IMG/VR virus record: IMGVR_UViG_3300042691_004353
Coordinates: 1-34,948 of that record
Origin: a virus
DNA: 34,948 bases
Direction: 5' to 3' (one strand)
Each line of letters opens with the position of its first letter. Position 1 is the first letter of the stretch. Made by a program: the position numbers and the translations under genes. The notes beneath the pieces are model-generated. The model was not told the origin of the DNA. It saw nothing but the letters and a program-made list of their open reading frames with translations, and searched no databases. This document shows, in pieces, positions 17,150 through 22,636 of this stretch.

Positions 17150-17434
17150 TTAACAGTTCCAGTTTTTAAGAGATGCTGCCTTCCGAGTCGGTCTTCCCTT
17201 CTCGTCCTTCATCGGCCCTGGCATCCCGCTCATCCGCGCACAGAATGAGGCTTTGCGGCCCGCATCTGCCTTGGTCTTGGGGTTTGGTGCAGGGGGTTTG
17301 AGGTTTGCATTGTTCTTTGCGTTGTATTCCGCCCGCCCCTTGGCGGTCATTCCCGCACCCTTTTCGGTGGGGTTGTAGTTCTTGCCCTTGCCGGTCGTGG
17401 TCTTCGCAATGGGCTTGTTAGTGGTTTTTGCCAT
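17150..17434 (-). CDS. Basic DUF6321-like protein (94 aa)
   Basis: Starts MAKTTNKPIAKTTTGKGKNY and contains GAGMTAKGRAEYNAKNNANL with a C-terminal SFCARMSGMPGPMKDEKGRP. The latter block is the signature of a small conserved phage/environmental family (I recall DUF6321). I chose the ATG at 17434, preceded by GAGGA, which overlaps the GroES-like gene by 17 nt. Very basic; biochemical role unknown. Confidence 0.7.
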   Translation of the reverse strand: MAKTTNKPIAKTTTGKGKNYNPTEKGAGMTAKGRAEYNAKNNANLKPPAPNPKTKADAGRKASFCARMSGMPGPMKDEKGRPTRKAASLKNWNC

Positions 17435-17723
17435 TTGAATCCTCGATGAAGCAGACATCCTTCCACGACATCACGATGAGTTCTTCGCCGTCCACTTCCA
17501 TTCTTGGATAGGAGAGATATTCCTCCGCAGTCCCAAATCTGATCCGTTGACCAATTTCCATCGGATTTGGAATCAGGCGACCTTTCTTGTCAATCTCGCC
17601 TGGGCCGACCGCCAGCACCTCGCCGGTGTTGGGCAGTTCATCCATCACTACATGGAGAACATTGCTCTTGACCCGCTCAATGGGTCTGACAACGATTCGG
17701 TCACGCAGAGGTCGCAGAGTCAT
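17418..17723 (-). CDS. GroES-like co-chaperonin
   Basis: A 101-aa protein with the GroES core: LRPLRDRIVVRPIE at the N-terminus, TGEVLAVGPGEID in the middle and GQRIRFG later. The mobile-loop region (SNVLHVVMDELPN) lacks the usual GGIVLP triad but keeps a hydrophobic VLHVV stretch that could contact GroEL. P22-like coat proteins fold on GroEL/ES, so a phage version (like T4 gp31) could tune the host chaperonin. It lies in a string of small overlapping genes upstream of packaging. Confidence 0.8.
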   Translation of the reverse strand: MTLRPLRDRIVVRPIERVKSNVLHVVMDELPNTGEVLAVGPGEIDKKGRLIPNPMEIGQRIRFGTAEEYLSYPRMEVDGEELIVMSWKDVCFIEDSNGKNH

Positions 17724-17919
17724 CTTTTGGCCTTCTCCCGCGCTTTTTAGGCGCTTCTGGTGCTGGTTGCGGTATGGTTTCCAGTAGGGGCTCTGGAAGC
17801 GGCTCGACCAATTGGTGTTCGCCGCACCACATTCCAGCCTGTTTCGTTACTGTCTCAGGAAACCGCCTGCAATGCCCGAATTGGGTTCCCTGATAAAACC
17901 GGCAATTGCCGCAATTCAC
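17701..17919 (-). CDS. Cys-rich small protein (72 aa)
   Basis: GTG start (GTGA overlap with the preceding stop). MNCGNCRFY followed by FGHCRRFPETV and GMWCGEH gives four to five cysteines spaced like a zinc site. The C-terminus is Pro-rich and basic (APKKRGRRPKDDSATSA). Such 'NCRFY ... CRRFP ... WCGE' proteins are common in Burkholderiales phages. Overlaps the GroES-like gene by 23 nt. Probable zinc binding; function unknown. Confidence 0.65.
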   Translation of the reverse strand: MNCGNCRFYQGTQFGHCRRFPETVTKQAGMWCGEHQLVEPLPEPLLETIPQPAPEAPKKRGRRPKDDSATSA

Positions 17920-18092
17920 TTTTGGTAAATCTCGCCAGAATTGTTGGTTCCCATGTTGGTGTCGCGACCCTTCATGGTCATCTTTTCGCCCATGGGCTTG
18001 TTCTTGCCAGCCTGCTCAACGGCGTTCTTGACCGGCTCTTTGCGGCCAGACTTGTCGTTGCAATGGGAAGGCACTTTGAAGGAGTTAGCCAT
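17916..18092 (-). CDS. Small basic protein (58 aa)
   Basis: Starts MANSFKVPSHCNDKSGRKEP and ends KGRDTNMGTNNSGEIYQK. It has a clear AAGGAA ribosome site seven bases upstream. Its stop overlaps the GTG of the Cys-rich gene (GTGA). Hydrophilic and Lys/Gly/Asn-rich; I do not recognise a domain. Coupling and ribosome site support it as a gene despite its size. Confidence 0.65.
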   Translation of the reverse strand: MANSFKVPSHCNDKSGRKEPVKNAVEQAGKNKPMGEKMTMKGRDTNMGTNNSGEIYQK

Positions 18093-18103
18093 TTTGATTC
18101 CTT

Positions 18104-18460
18104 TCAGGAGAGGTTTTGCAGTTTGTAGAGCGTGGAGTTAATCAGGTCGAGGATTTCGTCAACAGTATTTTGGAGTTCCGAGTCATCTGGAAGGTGCTTG
18201 CGGTTCGCATCCACATACTTCTGGAGCGCCTTGAAATACTTGGTCGGCTCTTTCTCAATCTCAAATTCTTCATCGAATTCATTGAGCGGGCCGTAGCGCC
18301 CCATGTACGACTCAACCAGGCGGTCCACCAAGTCGGGGATGGCCTCATAGTATTTCGCAAGCGCCTTATGGGTTGCATAGTTCTTCGTCTGCCAATGCTG
18401 AAGGTGCGCACAGGTCGCAGAGTTCAGCAGCGCAAGCGAAAAAGCCTCAATGTCTCTCAT
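18104..18460 (-). CDS. Helical Dps/ferritin-like small protein
   Basis: 118 aa from the ATG at 18460. All-helical, with CAHLQHWQTKNYATHKALAK and YYEAIPDLVDRLVESYMGRY, then a long acidic helical C-terminus ending TLYKLQNLS. The 'HLxHWQTxxYAxHKAL' helix resembles the first helix of Dps-like four-helix bundles found in phages (DUF5856-type). I do not see a full set of ferroxidase residues. Upstream in-frame starts exist (18478, 18550) but overlap the HTH gene. Confidence 0.55.
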   Translation of the reverse strand: MRDIEAFSLALLNSATCAHLQHWQTKNYATHKALAKYYEAIPDLVDRLVESYMGRYGPLNEFDEEFEIEKEPTKYFKALQKYVDANRKHLPDDSELQNTVDEILDLINSTLYKLQNLS

Positions 18461-18464
18461 ACCA

Positions 18465-18746
18465 TTATTGTGACGCATCGGAGGGGGCGAGGCAATAGAC
18501 ATTGATGATTTTTGGCCCCTTCCTGAGATTGTTTGCAGACTTGTCCGCAACCACCTTGCAATCTCTGTTTACTAATTTCCACAGGACCGCTTTGAGCGAG
18601 TGCGGCTTCGCTTTTAGGTGCGCCGCAATCTGCGCCGAGGTGATGTTGGGCTCCCTCGCCAGAAGGTCGAGGATGTCTTGGGATAGTTTTGATCTGCGCT
18701 TCATGCGCCGATTGTAAACTGTTGATCGGGAGGCGGGTGTGTTCAT
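18465..18746 (-). CDS. Small winged-helix/HTH DNA-binding protein
   Basis: A 93-aa protein (alternative starts: TTG 18770, ATG 18704). Residues from MKRRSKLSQDILDLLAREPN through ITSAQIAAHLKAKPHSLKAV make a winged-helix motif, followed by a basic wing and NNLRKGPKIINVYCLAP. A near copy of the early operator (11 of 13 positions, 18714-18726) sits 10 bases before the 18704 start, so it may bind its own leader. Candidate regulator of the early promoter; inferred. Confidence 0.6.
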   Translation of the reverse strand: MNTPASRSTVYNRRMKRRSKLSQDILDLLAREPNITSAQIAAHLKAKPHSLKAVLWKLVNRDCKVVADKSANNLRKGPKIINVYCLAPSDASQ

Positions 18747-18766
18747 CGACCGAATCTTCTTTGTAT

Positions 18767-19135
18767 TCAAGTCACCGCCCCCCTGCTGATTTTTACCATG
18801 CCGCCAACCCGATCAGCCTTCCGAATGGTAAGGGTGAACCGCTTGTCGTTGACCCCCCAGCCGTCCGCAAGACCATCCAGCCCCGCCTTTATCGCCGCGA
18901 GGCAGTTATCGAGGTCGTGCGCCCTCCGGTTGGGTGGGATGAACTCAATGTCCAAGTGGATCGCGCCATCGGCAGGAAACTCCCATTTGGATTGTTTGGC
19001 AAGCATATAAGCCGCAAGCCGGTATTTCTTCTTAGCGTTGGCCACCGCCCCCCAATGCTCCCTTGCGTTTGGGGAGAGGGTTCGAGGGGGCCACGGGAGA
19101 ATCACCTTATCGGGTGAGTTTTTCGATTGTGTCAT
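18767..19135 (-). CDS. rusA: RusA-like Holliday junction resolvase
   Basis: A 122-aa protein with PWPPRTLSPNAREHWGAVAN, FIPPNRRAHDLDNCLAAIKA and GLDGLADGWGVNDKRF. The DLDN pair (Asp74, Asp76) plus an acidic residue in the LADG or GVND segment match the RusA catalytic aspartates. It would resolve recombination or replication junctions before packaging, complementing the ERF/exonuclease cassette. It overlaps the HNH gene by 29 nt. Confidence 0.85.
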   Translation of the reverse strand: MTQSKNSPDKVILPWPPRTLSPNAREHWGAVANAKKKYRLAAYMLAKQSKWEFPADGAIHLDIEFIPPNRRAHDLDNCLAAIKAGLDGLADGWGVNDKRFTLTIRKADRVGGMVKISRGAVT

Positions 19136-19364
19136 TCAAGACGCTCAGTTCTGTTTTTTTGGTGACATTCCAAATAGCCCTGCGGCCATGGATTCCGTTG
19201 TGACTGCCTTGGTGACAATCCTTGCAGAGGGGGATGCAAGTGAACTGGAGCCCCTGCTCGATATGGTGGGCATCCGAGGGTCCAGCCGCGCCGCAGACCC
19301 CGCAGGGCATCTCTTTGACCGCCAGCAGATGCCGCCGCTCTCTTGCGTTGAGCCGGTTATTCAT
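19107..19364 (-). CDS. HNH/Ref-like zinc nuclease
   Basis: An 85-aa protein with MPCGVCGAAGPSDAHHIEQG and CIPLCKDCHQGSHNGIHGRR. Paired CxxC motifs (Cys21/24 and Cys47/50) and the HH at 33-34 fit the zinc-stabilised HNH fold of phage recombination enhancement (Ref) proteins. I chose the ATG at 19364, which overlaps the preceding stop. A longer in-frame extension to 19595 is implausible, being Arg/Ser-rich and overlapping another gene. Confidence 0.7.
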   Translation of the reverse strand: MNNRLNARERRHLLAVKEMPCGVCGAAGPSDAHHIEQGLQFTCIPLCKDCHQGSHNGIHGRRAIWNVTKKTELSVLNDTIEKLTR

Positions 19365-19581
19365 AGTTCTTTTTGATCCTCTGCTTCTTTTTGCAAACCT
19401 TATCGCAGCCGCAATGCGGCTCCCGCGTGTAATCCTCCACCAGACCGAATTGCCGCTCAACCTCCGCAGCCAAGTCTTTGCGCATGATTTTGCAAGGCTG
19501 GCGCATGACAATCCTTTGCCTGCAATCCGCGCAATGAAGGTCAAAGATTCCGCAATCATCTTTGCAATAGTCACAATCCAC
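19357..19581 (-). CDS. Cys-rich zinc-binding-like protein (74 aa)
   Basis: GTG start. MDCDYCKDDCGIFDLHCADC then RQRIVMRQPCK and EPHCGCDKVCKKKQ give ten cysteines in pairs, suggesting two zinc sites. The basic tail may bind nucleic acid. It overlaps the methyltransferase end by 11 nt and the HNH gene by 8 nt. Similar proteins occur beside methyltransferases in Burkholderiales phages, to my recollection. Confidence 0.65.
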   Translation of the reverse strand: MDCDYCKDDCGIFDLHCADCRQRIVMRQPCKIMRKDLAAEVERQFGLVEDYTREPHCGCDKVCKKKQRIKKNYE

Positions 19582-20408
19582 CTAAAACTTCCCATGCTCG
19601 TCTAGCCACTTCTGGAACTTGTCCATTTCCAATGGCTTCAAGTCTGTCCAACCGAGAGGCCACCCCATCAGCCACTCGACCCACATCGGGTTCAACTTCC
19701 CACCATTTCCCGCCCCCATCTGCCTGGCTTCTTCGATAGTCGTGTTTTTCTTGAGCAATTCCCAACTTCCCGTTCCCCCGCACATTCCTTTCGTCCTGGG
19801 CGTGGGCCAATTCACTTGAGCCGTCAATGTTGGGGTGTTTCTCATATGTTCGCTTGGTGCGTTGGTCTCTTTGCTCATGTGTGCTGTTGGCGTTGTCCAG
19901 CGGAGGGGGGGGGGGAGAAGTTTGCTTTAATCCAAATTCTGTCTCGCTGGTGCGGAGCCCCGACATCTGCTGCTCCCAGCACTCCCCATTTCGCATCAAA
20001 CCCCATCGAGGCCAAGTCTCCGAGAACGGTTCCAAGTCCCCTAGAAGTGAGCATTGGTGAGTTCTCCACAAGGACGAATCGGGGTCGTACTTCGTGAATG
20101 ATCCTTGCCATTTCTCGCCACATTCCTGACCGTTCTCCGTCAATTCCTGCTCCCTTTCCTGCTGCGGAGATGTCTTGGCATGGAAACCCGCCAGATACGA
20201 CATCAACAATTCCTCGCCACGGCCTTCCGTCAAAGGTTTGAACATCATCCCAAATCGGGAAAGGGGGGAGAAATCCGTCATTTTGTCGGGCGCACAATAC
20301 GCTTGCTGGGTAGGGTTCCCACTCAACTGCACAGACTGTTCTCCATCCAAGGAGATGTCCCCCAAGTATTCCTCCACCAGCGCCTGCGAAAAGAGCCAAC
20401 TCATTCAT
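19571..20408 (-). CDS. C5-cytosine DNA methyltransferase, frame broken at a C tract
   Basis: The first 160 residues hold a complete Dcm-type catalytic half: LALFAGAGGGILGG (motif I), GGFPCQDIS with catalytic Cys77 (motif IV), VENSPML (motif VI) and GAPHQRDRIW (motif VIII). After 11 Cs (19915-19905) this frame ends at a TGA after 177 residues. One C fewer continues into GRVADGVASRLDRLEAIGNG (motif X) and a stop at 19571, making about 278 aa. One C more leads instead into LNPMWVEWLMGWPLGWTDL and a stop at 19582. It may be phase-variable, frameshifted during translation, or an assembly error. It probably protects phage DNA from restriction. Confidence 0.8.
19582..19878 (-). other. Alternative C-terminal reading frame of the DNA methyltransferase
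   Basis: A 98-codon open frame overlapping the motif X frame. It encodes VNWPTPRTKGMCGGTGSWEL and GKLNPMWVEWLMGWPLGWTD, which I recognise as another common ending of phage cytosine methyltransferases. It is joined to the catalytic half if the C tract has 12 Cs. It has no good ribosome site of its own (ATG at 19878). Whether it is translated is unknown. Confidence 0.5.
19905..19915 (-). repeat. Homopolymer tract, C11 on coding strand
   Basis: Eleven consecutive Gs on the plus strand (Cs on the coding strand). It sits exactly where the methyltransferase catalytic half loses its frame. It is the longest homopolymer I saw in the window. Such tracts are classic slippage sites and also classic sequencing-error sites. 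Confidence 0.95.
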
Positions 20409-20785
20409 GCAGCCCTCATCGCGGCTCTCATCACCGCCGCCTTAAAGTCTTGCGGGTGGATAAATTGGGACTCCAGAATGCCGAGTTCTTTGCCCTTGGC
20501 AACAATCCCTGGCCATGTCTCATGCCATTCCTTGCCGTCAACAACCCCAGGCAGGGTCACTTTTAGTTCATCGTCCCACCGCTCCCCGCGCAACCAAGTC
20601 GCAGGATAGGGGATGAATTGCCCATCGTTCTTTCGCCATTGGTCGCTTTTTGCCTGGGCTTCGATTGACGCAAGGAGGTCAGGCAGAGCCGGTCGGATGT
20701 TCTGGGTCTGCGTCCATGCCTTTCTTGCATCGCCCTTGGCGACCCGCTTTGGGTAGGCTTTCCAGAAGGTGTCAAAGTCGGTCAT
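20405..20785 (-). CDS. Phage replisome organiser/helicase-loader-like C-terminal domain protein
   Basis: A 126-aa protein starting MTDFDTFWKAYPKRVAKGDA with IRPALPDLLASIEAQAKSDQ and GQFIPYPATWLRGERWDDEL. This 'FWxAYPxRxxKxxARKAW ... PxPATWLxxERW' domain is the C-terminal part of many phage replication (gpO/DnaT-like) proteins. Here it stands alone without the usual N-terminal winged helix. It is the only candidate replication-initiation factor in the genome. The ATG at 20785 overlaps the preceding stop by 4 nt. Confidence 0.7.
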   Translation of the reverse strand: MTDFDTFWKAYPKRVAKGDARKAWTQTQNIRPALPDLLASIEAQAKSDQWRKNDGQFIPYPATWLRGERWDDELKVTLPGVVDGKEWHETWPGIVAKGKELGILESQFIHPQDFKAAVMRAAMRAA

Positions 20786-21045
20786 GCGTTCTTTTCTTTC
20801 AGTTTGGCTTCGATGGCGCGGGAAAACGCTGAATATTGCAATGGATCGTAATGAGTAAAAATTTCCCAAGTTTCATCGCTGGTCAGCCCAACCCATTCAC
20901 GCTTATGACCCCATACCCCAACCTCGCCAACCTTGGCTAAATCCGGCTGTGCTAGGGCTTGGTGTAACGCTTCTTTCGCATCATCCACTTGCCCCCATGC
21001 CAGAGCCTCTAACGCCATCTCTGCTGCTTTGCGTAGGTCGGTCAC
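20782..21045 (-). CDS. Hypothetical phage protein (87 aa)
   Basis: MTDLRKAAEMALEALAWGQV is a very common opening of small Burkholderiales phage proteins, followed by AKEALHQALAQPDL and an aromatic segment (WVGLTSDETWEIFTHYDP) with a charged helical end. It overlaps both neighbours by 4 nt. No enzymatic motif visible; function unknown. Confidence 0.65.
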   Translation of the reverse strand: MTDLRKAAEMALEALAWGQVDDAKEALHQALAQPDLAKVGEVGVWGHKREWVGLTSDETWEIFTHYDPLQYSAFSRAIEAKLKEKNA

Positions 21046-21368
21046 GATGATTTCCTTTTACTGTTTTTCGGGCAGGCCCAATGCTCTCCGAGGGCCAGCA
21101 GGATCAGGACATCCGCAGCCAAATCTCGGTGTTGGGGCTTAGACCGCAGGAATTGATGGGTGACATCAAGCAATTGCCCCTTGGTCACCGTGCTGGGGAT
21201 GCATAGCGCGTTGCCTTGGTAAGCATCTGCGGCCCCGACAATGTAGCCAAGGGCATACATCTTCCCGAAGTTGGTGTCCTCAATCTCCCGCAAGAGGGTG
21301 TTGCCGTTCTCGTAGACATTCGCATGGGCCGAGCCCACAAACGCTAAAGCAAGAAGAAGTTTCTTCAT
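21042..21368 (-). CDS. Rap1a/Tai-like immunity protein (secreted)
   Basis: A 108-aa protein with a Sec signal peptide (MKKLLLALAFVGSAHA, likely cut after AHA). The mature part has ALGYIVGAADAYQGNALCIP, VTKGQLLDVTHQFLRSKPQH and EHWACP. The GY--GAADA ... C-P ... VT-GQ--DV ... C pattern is that of Rap1a/Tai immunity proteins, which protect Serratia from T6SS amidase effectors; Cys56 and Cys99 may pair. A GAGGG site precedes the ATG at 21368. In a phage it could shield the infected cell's periplasm or inhibit a host amidase. Confidence 0.7.
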   Translation of the reverse strand: MKKLLLALAFVGSAHANVYENGNTLLREIEDTNFGKMYALGYIVGAADAYQGNALCIPSTVTKGQLLDVTHQFLRSKPQHRDLAADVLILLALGEHWACPKNSKRKSS

Positions 21369-21643
21369 TGGTCCGCCCTCTCTCTGATTTGCCGAGCAAT
21401 ATCGCGGTCGGTGATCCCTGCAACCGAAACAATCTTGGCGCATTCCTCGCGCTCATACTCGACCGCCTTCTTGATGGCCTTGACCATAAATTCGGAGGCG
21501 TTCTGCTTGACCTCGGAAATGATTGCGTTGGCGAATGCCTCTAGTTGGGCATCAGAGGCCAGCCAGAGAGGTTTGAAGTCCCTTGGCGGGGTCTTCACCA
21601 TCCCGCAATTGGTGGCGAGGATGATCAGGTCTTCGCGGGTCAT
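21365..21643 (-). CDS. Hypothetical phage protein (92 aa)
   Basis: MTREDLIILATNCGMVKTPP and WLASDAQLEAFANAIISEVK followed by a charged helix (AIKKAVEYEREECAKIVSVA). This 'MTREDLI ... LERFA ... E(R/K)EECAK' organisation is frequent in betaproteobacterial phages. It overlaps both neighbours by 4 nt. Soluble and helical; function unknown. Confidence 0.65.
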   Translation of the reverse strand: MTREDLIILATNCGMVKTPPRDFKPLWLASDAQLEAFANAIISEVKQNASEFMVKAIKKAVEYEREECAKIVSVAGITDRDIARQIRERADQ

Positions 21644-21846
21644 TTGCGCTCCTTGATGATCTCAACCACATCCAAGGCAGTCTCGCGGTGGATTTGATCC
21701 CAGTTCTCGGTGTAATCAAGAACCTTCTGGGCGATTGCCTTGCGCTCAATGAACAGAGCGCGGTTGACCACTTCGAGCAGATAGTCATTGACATCCATGC
21801 CATCTGGCATTGAGTGGATGATTTCGGACAGTTCTTCTTTCGTCAT
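21640..21846 (-). CDS. Hypothetical small protein (68 aa)
   Basis: Starts MTKEELSEIIHSMPDGMDVN at 21846 with a strong GGGGAGGAAAC ribosome site, which decides the start against an in-frame upstream one at 21969. Acidic and helical (LLEVVNRALFIERKAIAQKV). It overlaps the next gene by 4 nt. No recognised domain. Confidence 0.6.
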   Translation of the reverse strand: MTKEELSEIIHSMPDGMDVNDYLLEVVNRALFIERKAIAQKVLDYTENWDQIHRETALDVVEIIKERK

Positions 21847-21878
21847 GTTTCCTCCCCTTTGATCGGGAGAATAGACGA

Positions 21879-22073
21879 TTAGGAAATAGTTTGCAATCTC
21901 TCTCTGGCTCTTTGGATGCAACCCCCGCACTTCCATCGCTGGCGGTTGCCGCCTTGGAGTTTTATCCACTTGCCAGTCGCAGCGGACTGATACATCGAGC
22001 AGTTGGAGCAGTAGCGTGTGCGGGTCAGTTCAGAGTGCCGCGCGGTGACTTCTTTATAGATTTTGTTATCCAT
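21879..22073 (-). CDS. Zinc-ribbon-like small protein (64 aa)
   Basis: Starts MDNKIYKEVTARHSELTRTR, then YCSNCSMYQS and KCGGCIQRARERLQ. Two CxxC pairs about 30 residues apart form a zinc ribbon, and the basic flanks suggest nucleic acid binding. An in-frame ATG at 22178 is possible, but the extra 35 residues are Pro/Gly/Arg-rich and come from the structured leader, so I prefer 22073. It is the first gene of the leftward operon. Confidence 0.55.
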   Translation of the reverse strand: MDNKIYKEVTARHSELTRTRYCSNCSMYQSAATGKWIKLQGGNRQRWKCGGCIQRARERLQTIS

Positions 22074-22329
22074 CGTTTTTTTAGGCAAAGGATTCCCAAG
22101 GGGTGGAAGCCTCCACCTCTGTCCCAGAGATGCGAATGTAGCACTCCCAGACCACGCATGACGCAGCGATTCATTCATCGAGAGTCTTGTCCCACCGCTT
22201 TCCTCTCGACTACTCCAGTCCCTCGCTGACAGGCTGGAACCTAAACACGGGGTGAGGTGCTAGGTGTCTTTCCTTCCGCGCAGCCGATTCAGGCCCATTG
22301 ATCTCGCTCGGAGTGCGGTCAGCGGCCAC
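22074..22329 (-). other. Structured leader of leftward operon, no convincing gene
   Basis: This stretch holds several stem-forming segments on the minus strand. They are a near-complete helix 22257-22265 with 22239-22248; a 6-bp helix 22223-22228 with 22164-22169 enclosing a perfect 7-bp helix 22203-22209 with 22178-22184; and a 6-bp hairpin at 22102-22117. No ORF here looks protein-like. It may be a structured 5' leader or a second non-coding RNA. Confidence 0.4.
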
Positions 22330-22503
22330 AAAAAGAAAAACCCACATAGGTTCTAGAGCGTGGCTCTTGGCATGAGCAGAATGGGAACAAATGAGGCGTC
22401 AAGCCAAGGAACTCATCAATTCCCACTCCACACACGCCCTAGACCTATATGGGCTTGTTTCCTTGGTTCACGCTTTCGTTCCAACGGTTGCCACACCGCT
22501 GAC
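22330..22503 (-). ncRNA. Candidate structured RNA with kissing loops
   Basis: On the minus strand a 21-bp helix (22453-22433 with 22362-22341, one bulged A, two G-U pairs) closes two hairpins. The first has arms 22424-22412 and 22395-22383 (two 5-bp stems joined through a UUG/UUG internal loop) with a 16-nt loop. The second has arms 22377-22374 and 22366-22363 with a 7-nt loop. The two loops contain complementary CUUGGC and GCCAAG. The closing helix is followed at once by a U-rich tract (UUUUUCUUUUU, 22340-22330). A promoter lies at 22510-22538. Function unknown. Confidence 0.6.
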
Positions 22504-22509
22504 CCTCGT

Positions 22510-22538
22510 AGGATAGCGGAAACCGAGACTGGTTGCAA
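22510..22538 (-). promoter_or_regulatory. Leftward promoter for the structured RNA/left operon
   Basis: Minus strand TTGCAA, 17-nt spacer, TATCCT (4 of 6 plus 4 of 6). Expected start is near 22503. Moderate strength by consensus; supported by its position just before the structured RNA and divergent from the early promoter. Confidence 0.4.
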
Positions 22539-22540
22539 AA

Positions 22541-22559
22541 TGTAGGGAAATCCCCTACA
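22541..22559. promoter_or_regulatory. Perfect palindrome flanked by A/T runs
   Basis: TGTAGGG and CCCTACA form a 7-bp inverted repeat with a 5-nt centre, with AAAA on one side and AAAAAAA on the other. It lies between the two divergent promoters. It could be an operator or a weak terminator for upstream leftward reads. Confidence 0.45.
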
Positions 22560-22577
22560 AAAAAACAGGGAATATAC

Positions 22578-22605
22578 TTGACATCATTCGTAAACTGTTT
22601 ACTAT
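22578..22605 (+). promoter_or_regulatory. Early rightward promoter
   Basis: TTGACA at 22578-22583, 16-nt spacer, TACTAT at 22600-22605. The first gene starts 31 bases downstream with a GGAGAG ribosome site. The -10 overlaps the operator palindrome, so the promoter is probably repressible. Confidence 0.65.
22590..22602. promoter_or_regulatory. Operator palindrome in early promoter
   Basis: GTAAACTGTTTAC is a perfect 13-base palindrome overlapping the -10. A weaker copy centred 16 bases further on (TTGTAACTGTTCCAA) may be a second site. An 11 of 13 match lies at 18714-18726 beside the HTH gene. Confidence 0.6.
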
Positions 22606-22636
22606 TGTAACTGTTCCAACCAATCGGAGAGAAGAA

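Noticed and set aside
19905-20404. N-terminal half of a 277-codon frame (MSWLFSQALVEEYL...) overlapping the methyltransferase
   Set aside because: The first 160 codons are an out-of-frame shadow of the catalytic domain; only the part after the C tract matches the family.
21879-22178. 99-aa version of the zinc ribbon protein starting at 22178
   Set aside because: The extra N-terminal 35 residues look like translated RNA structure (Pro/Gly/Arg-rich), so I used the 22073 start.
22185-22205. RNase P-like GAGGAAAG segment on the minus strand
   Set aside because: Only eight bases agree, and none of the other conserved RNase P regions follow.
22363-22424. Purine-type riboswitch or hammerhead ribozyme
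   Set aside because: The kissing-loop layout is reminiscent of a purine riboswitch, but its conserved junction is not visible, and the hammerhead CUGANGA/GAAA core is absent.
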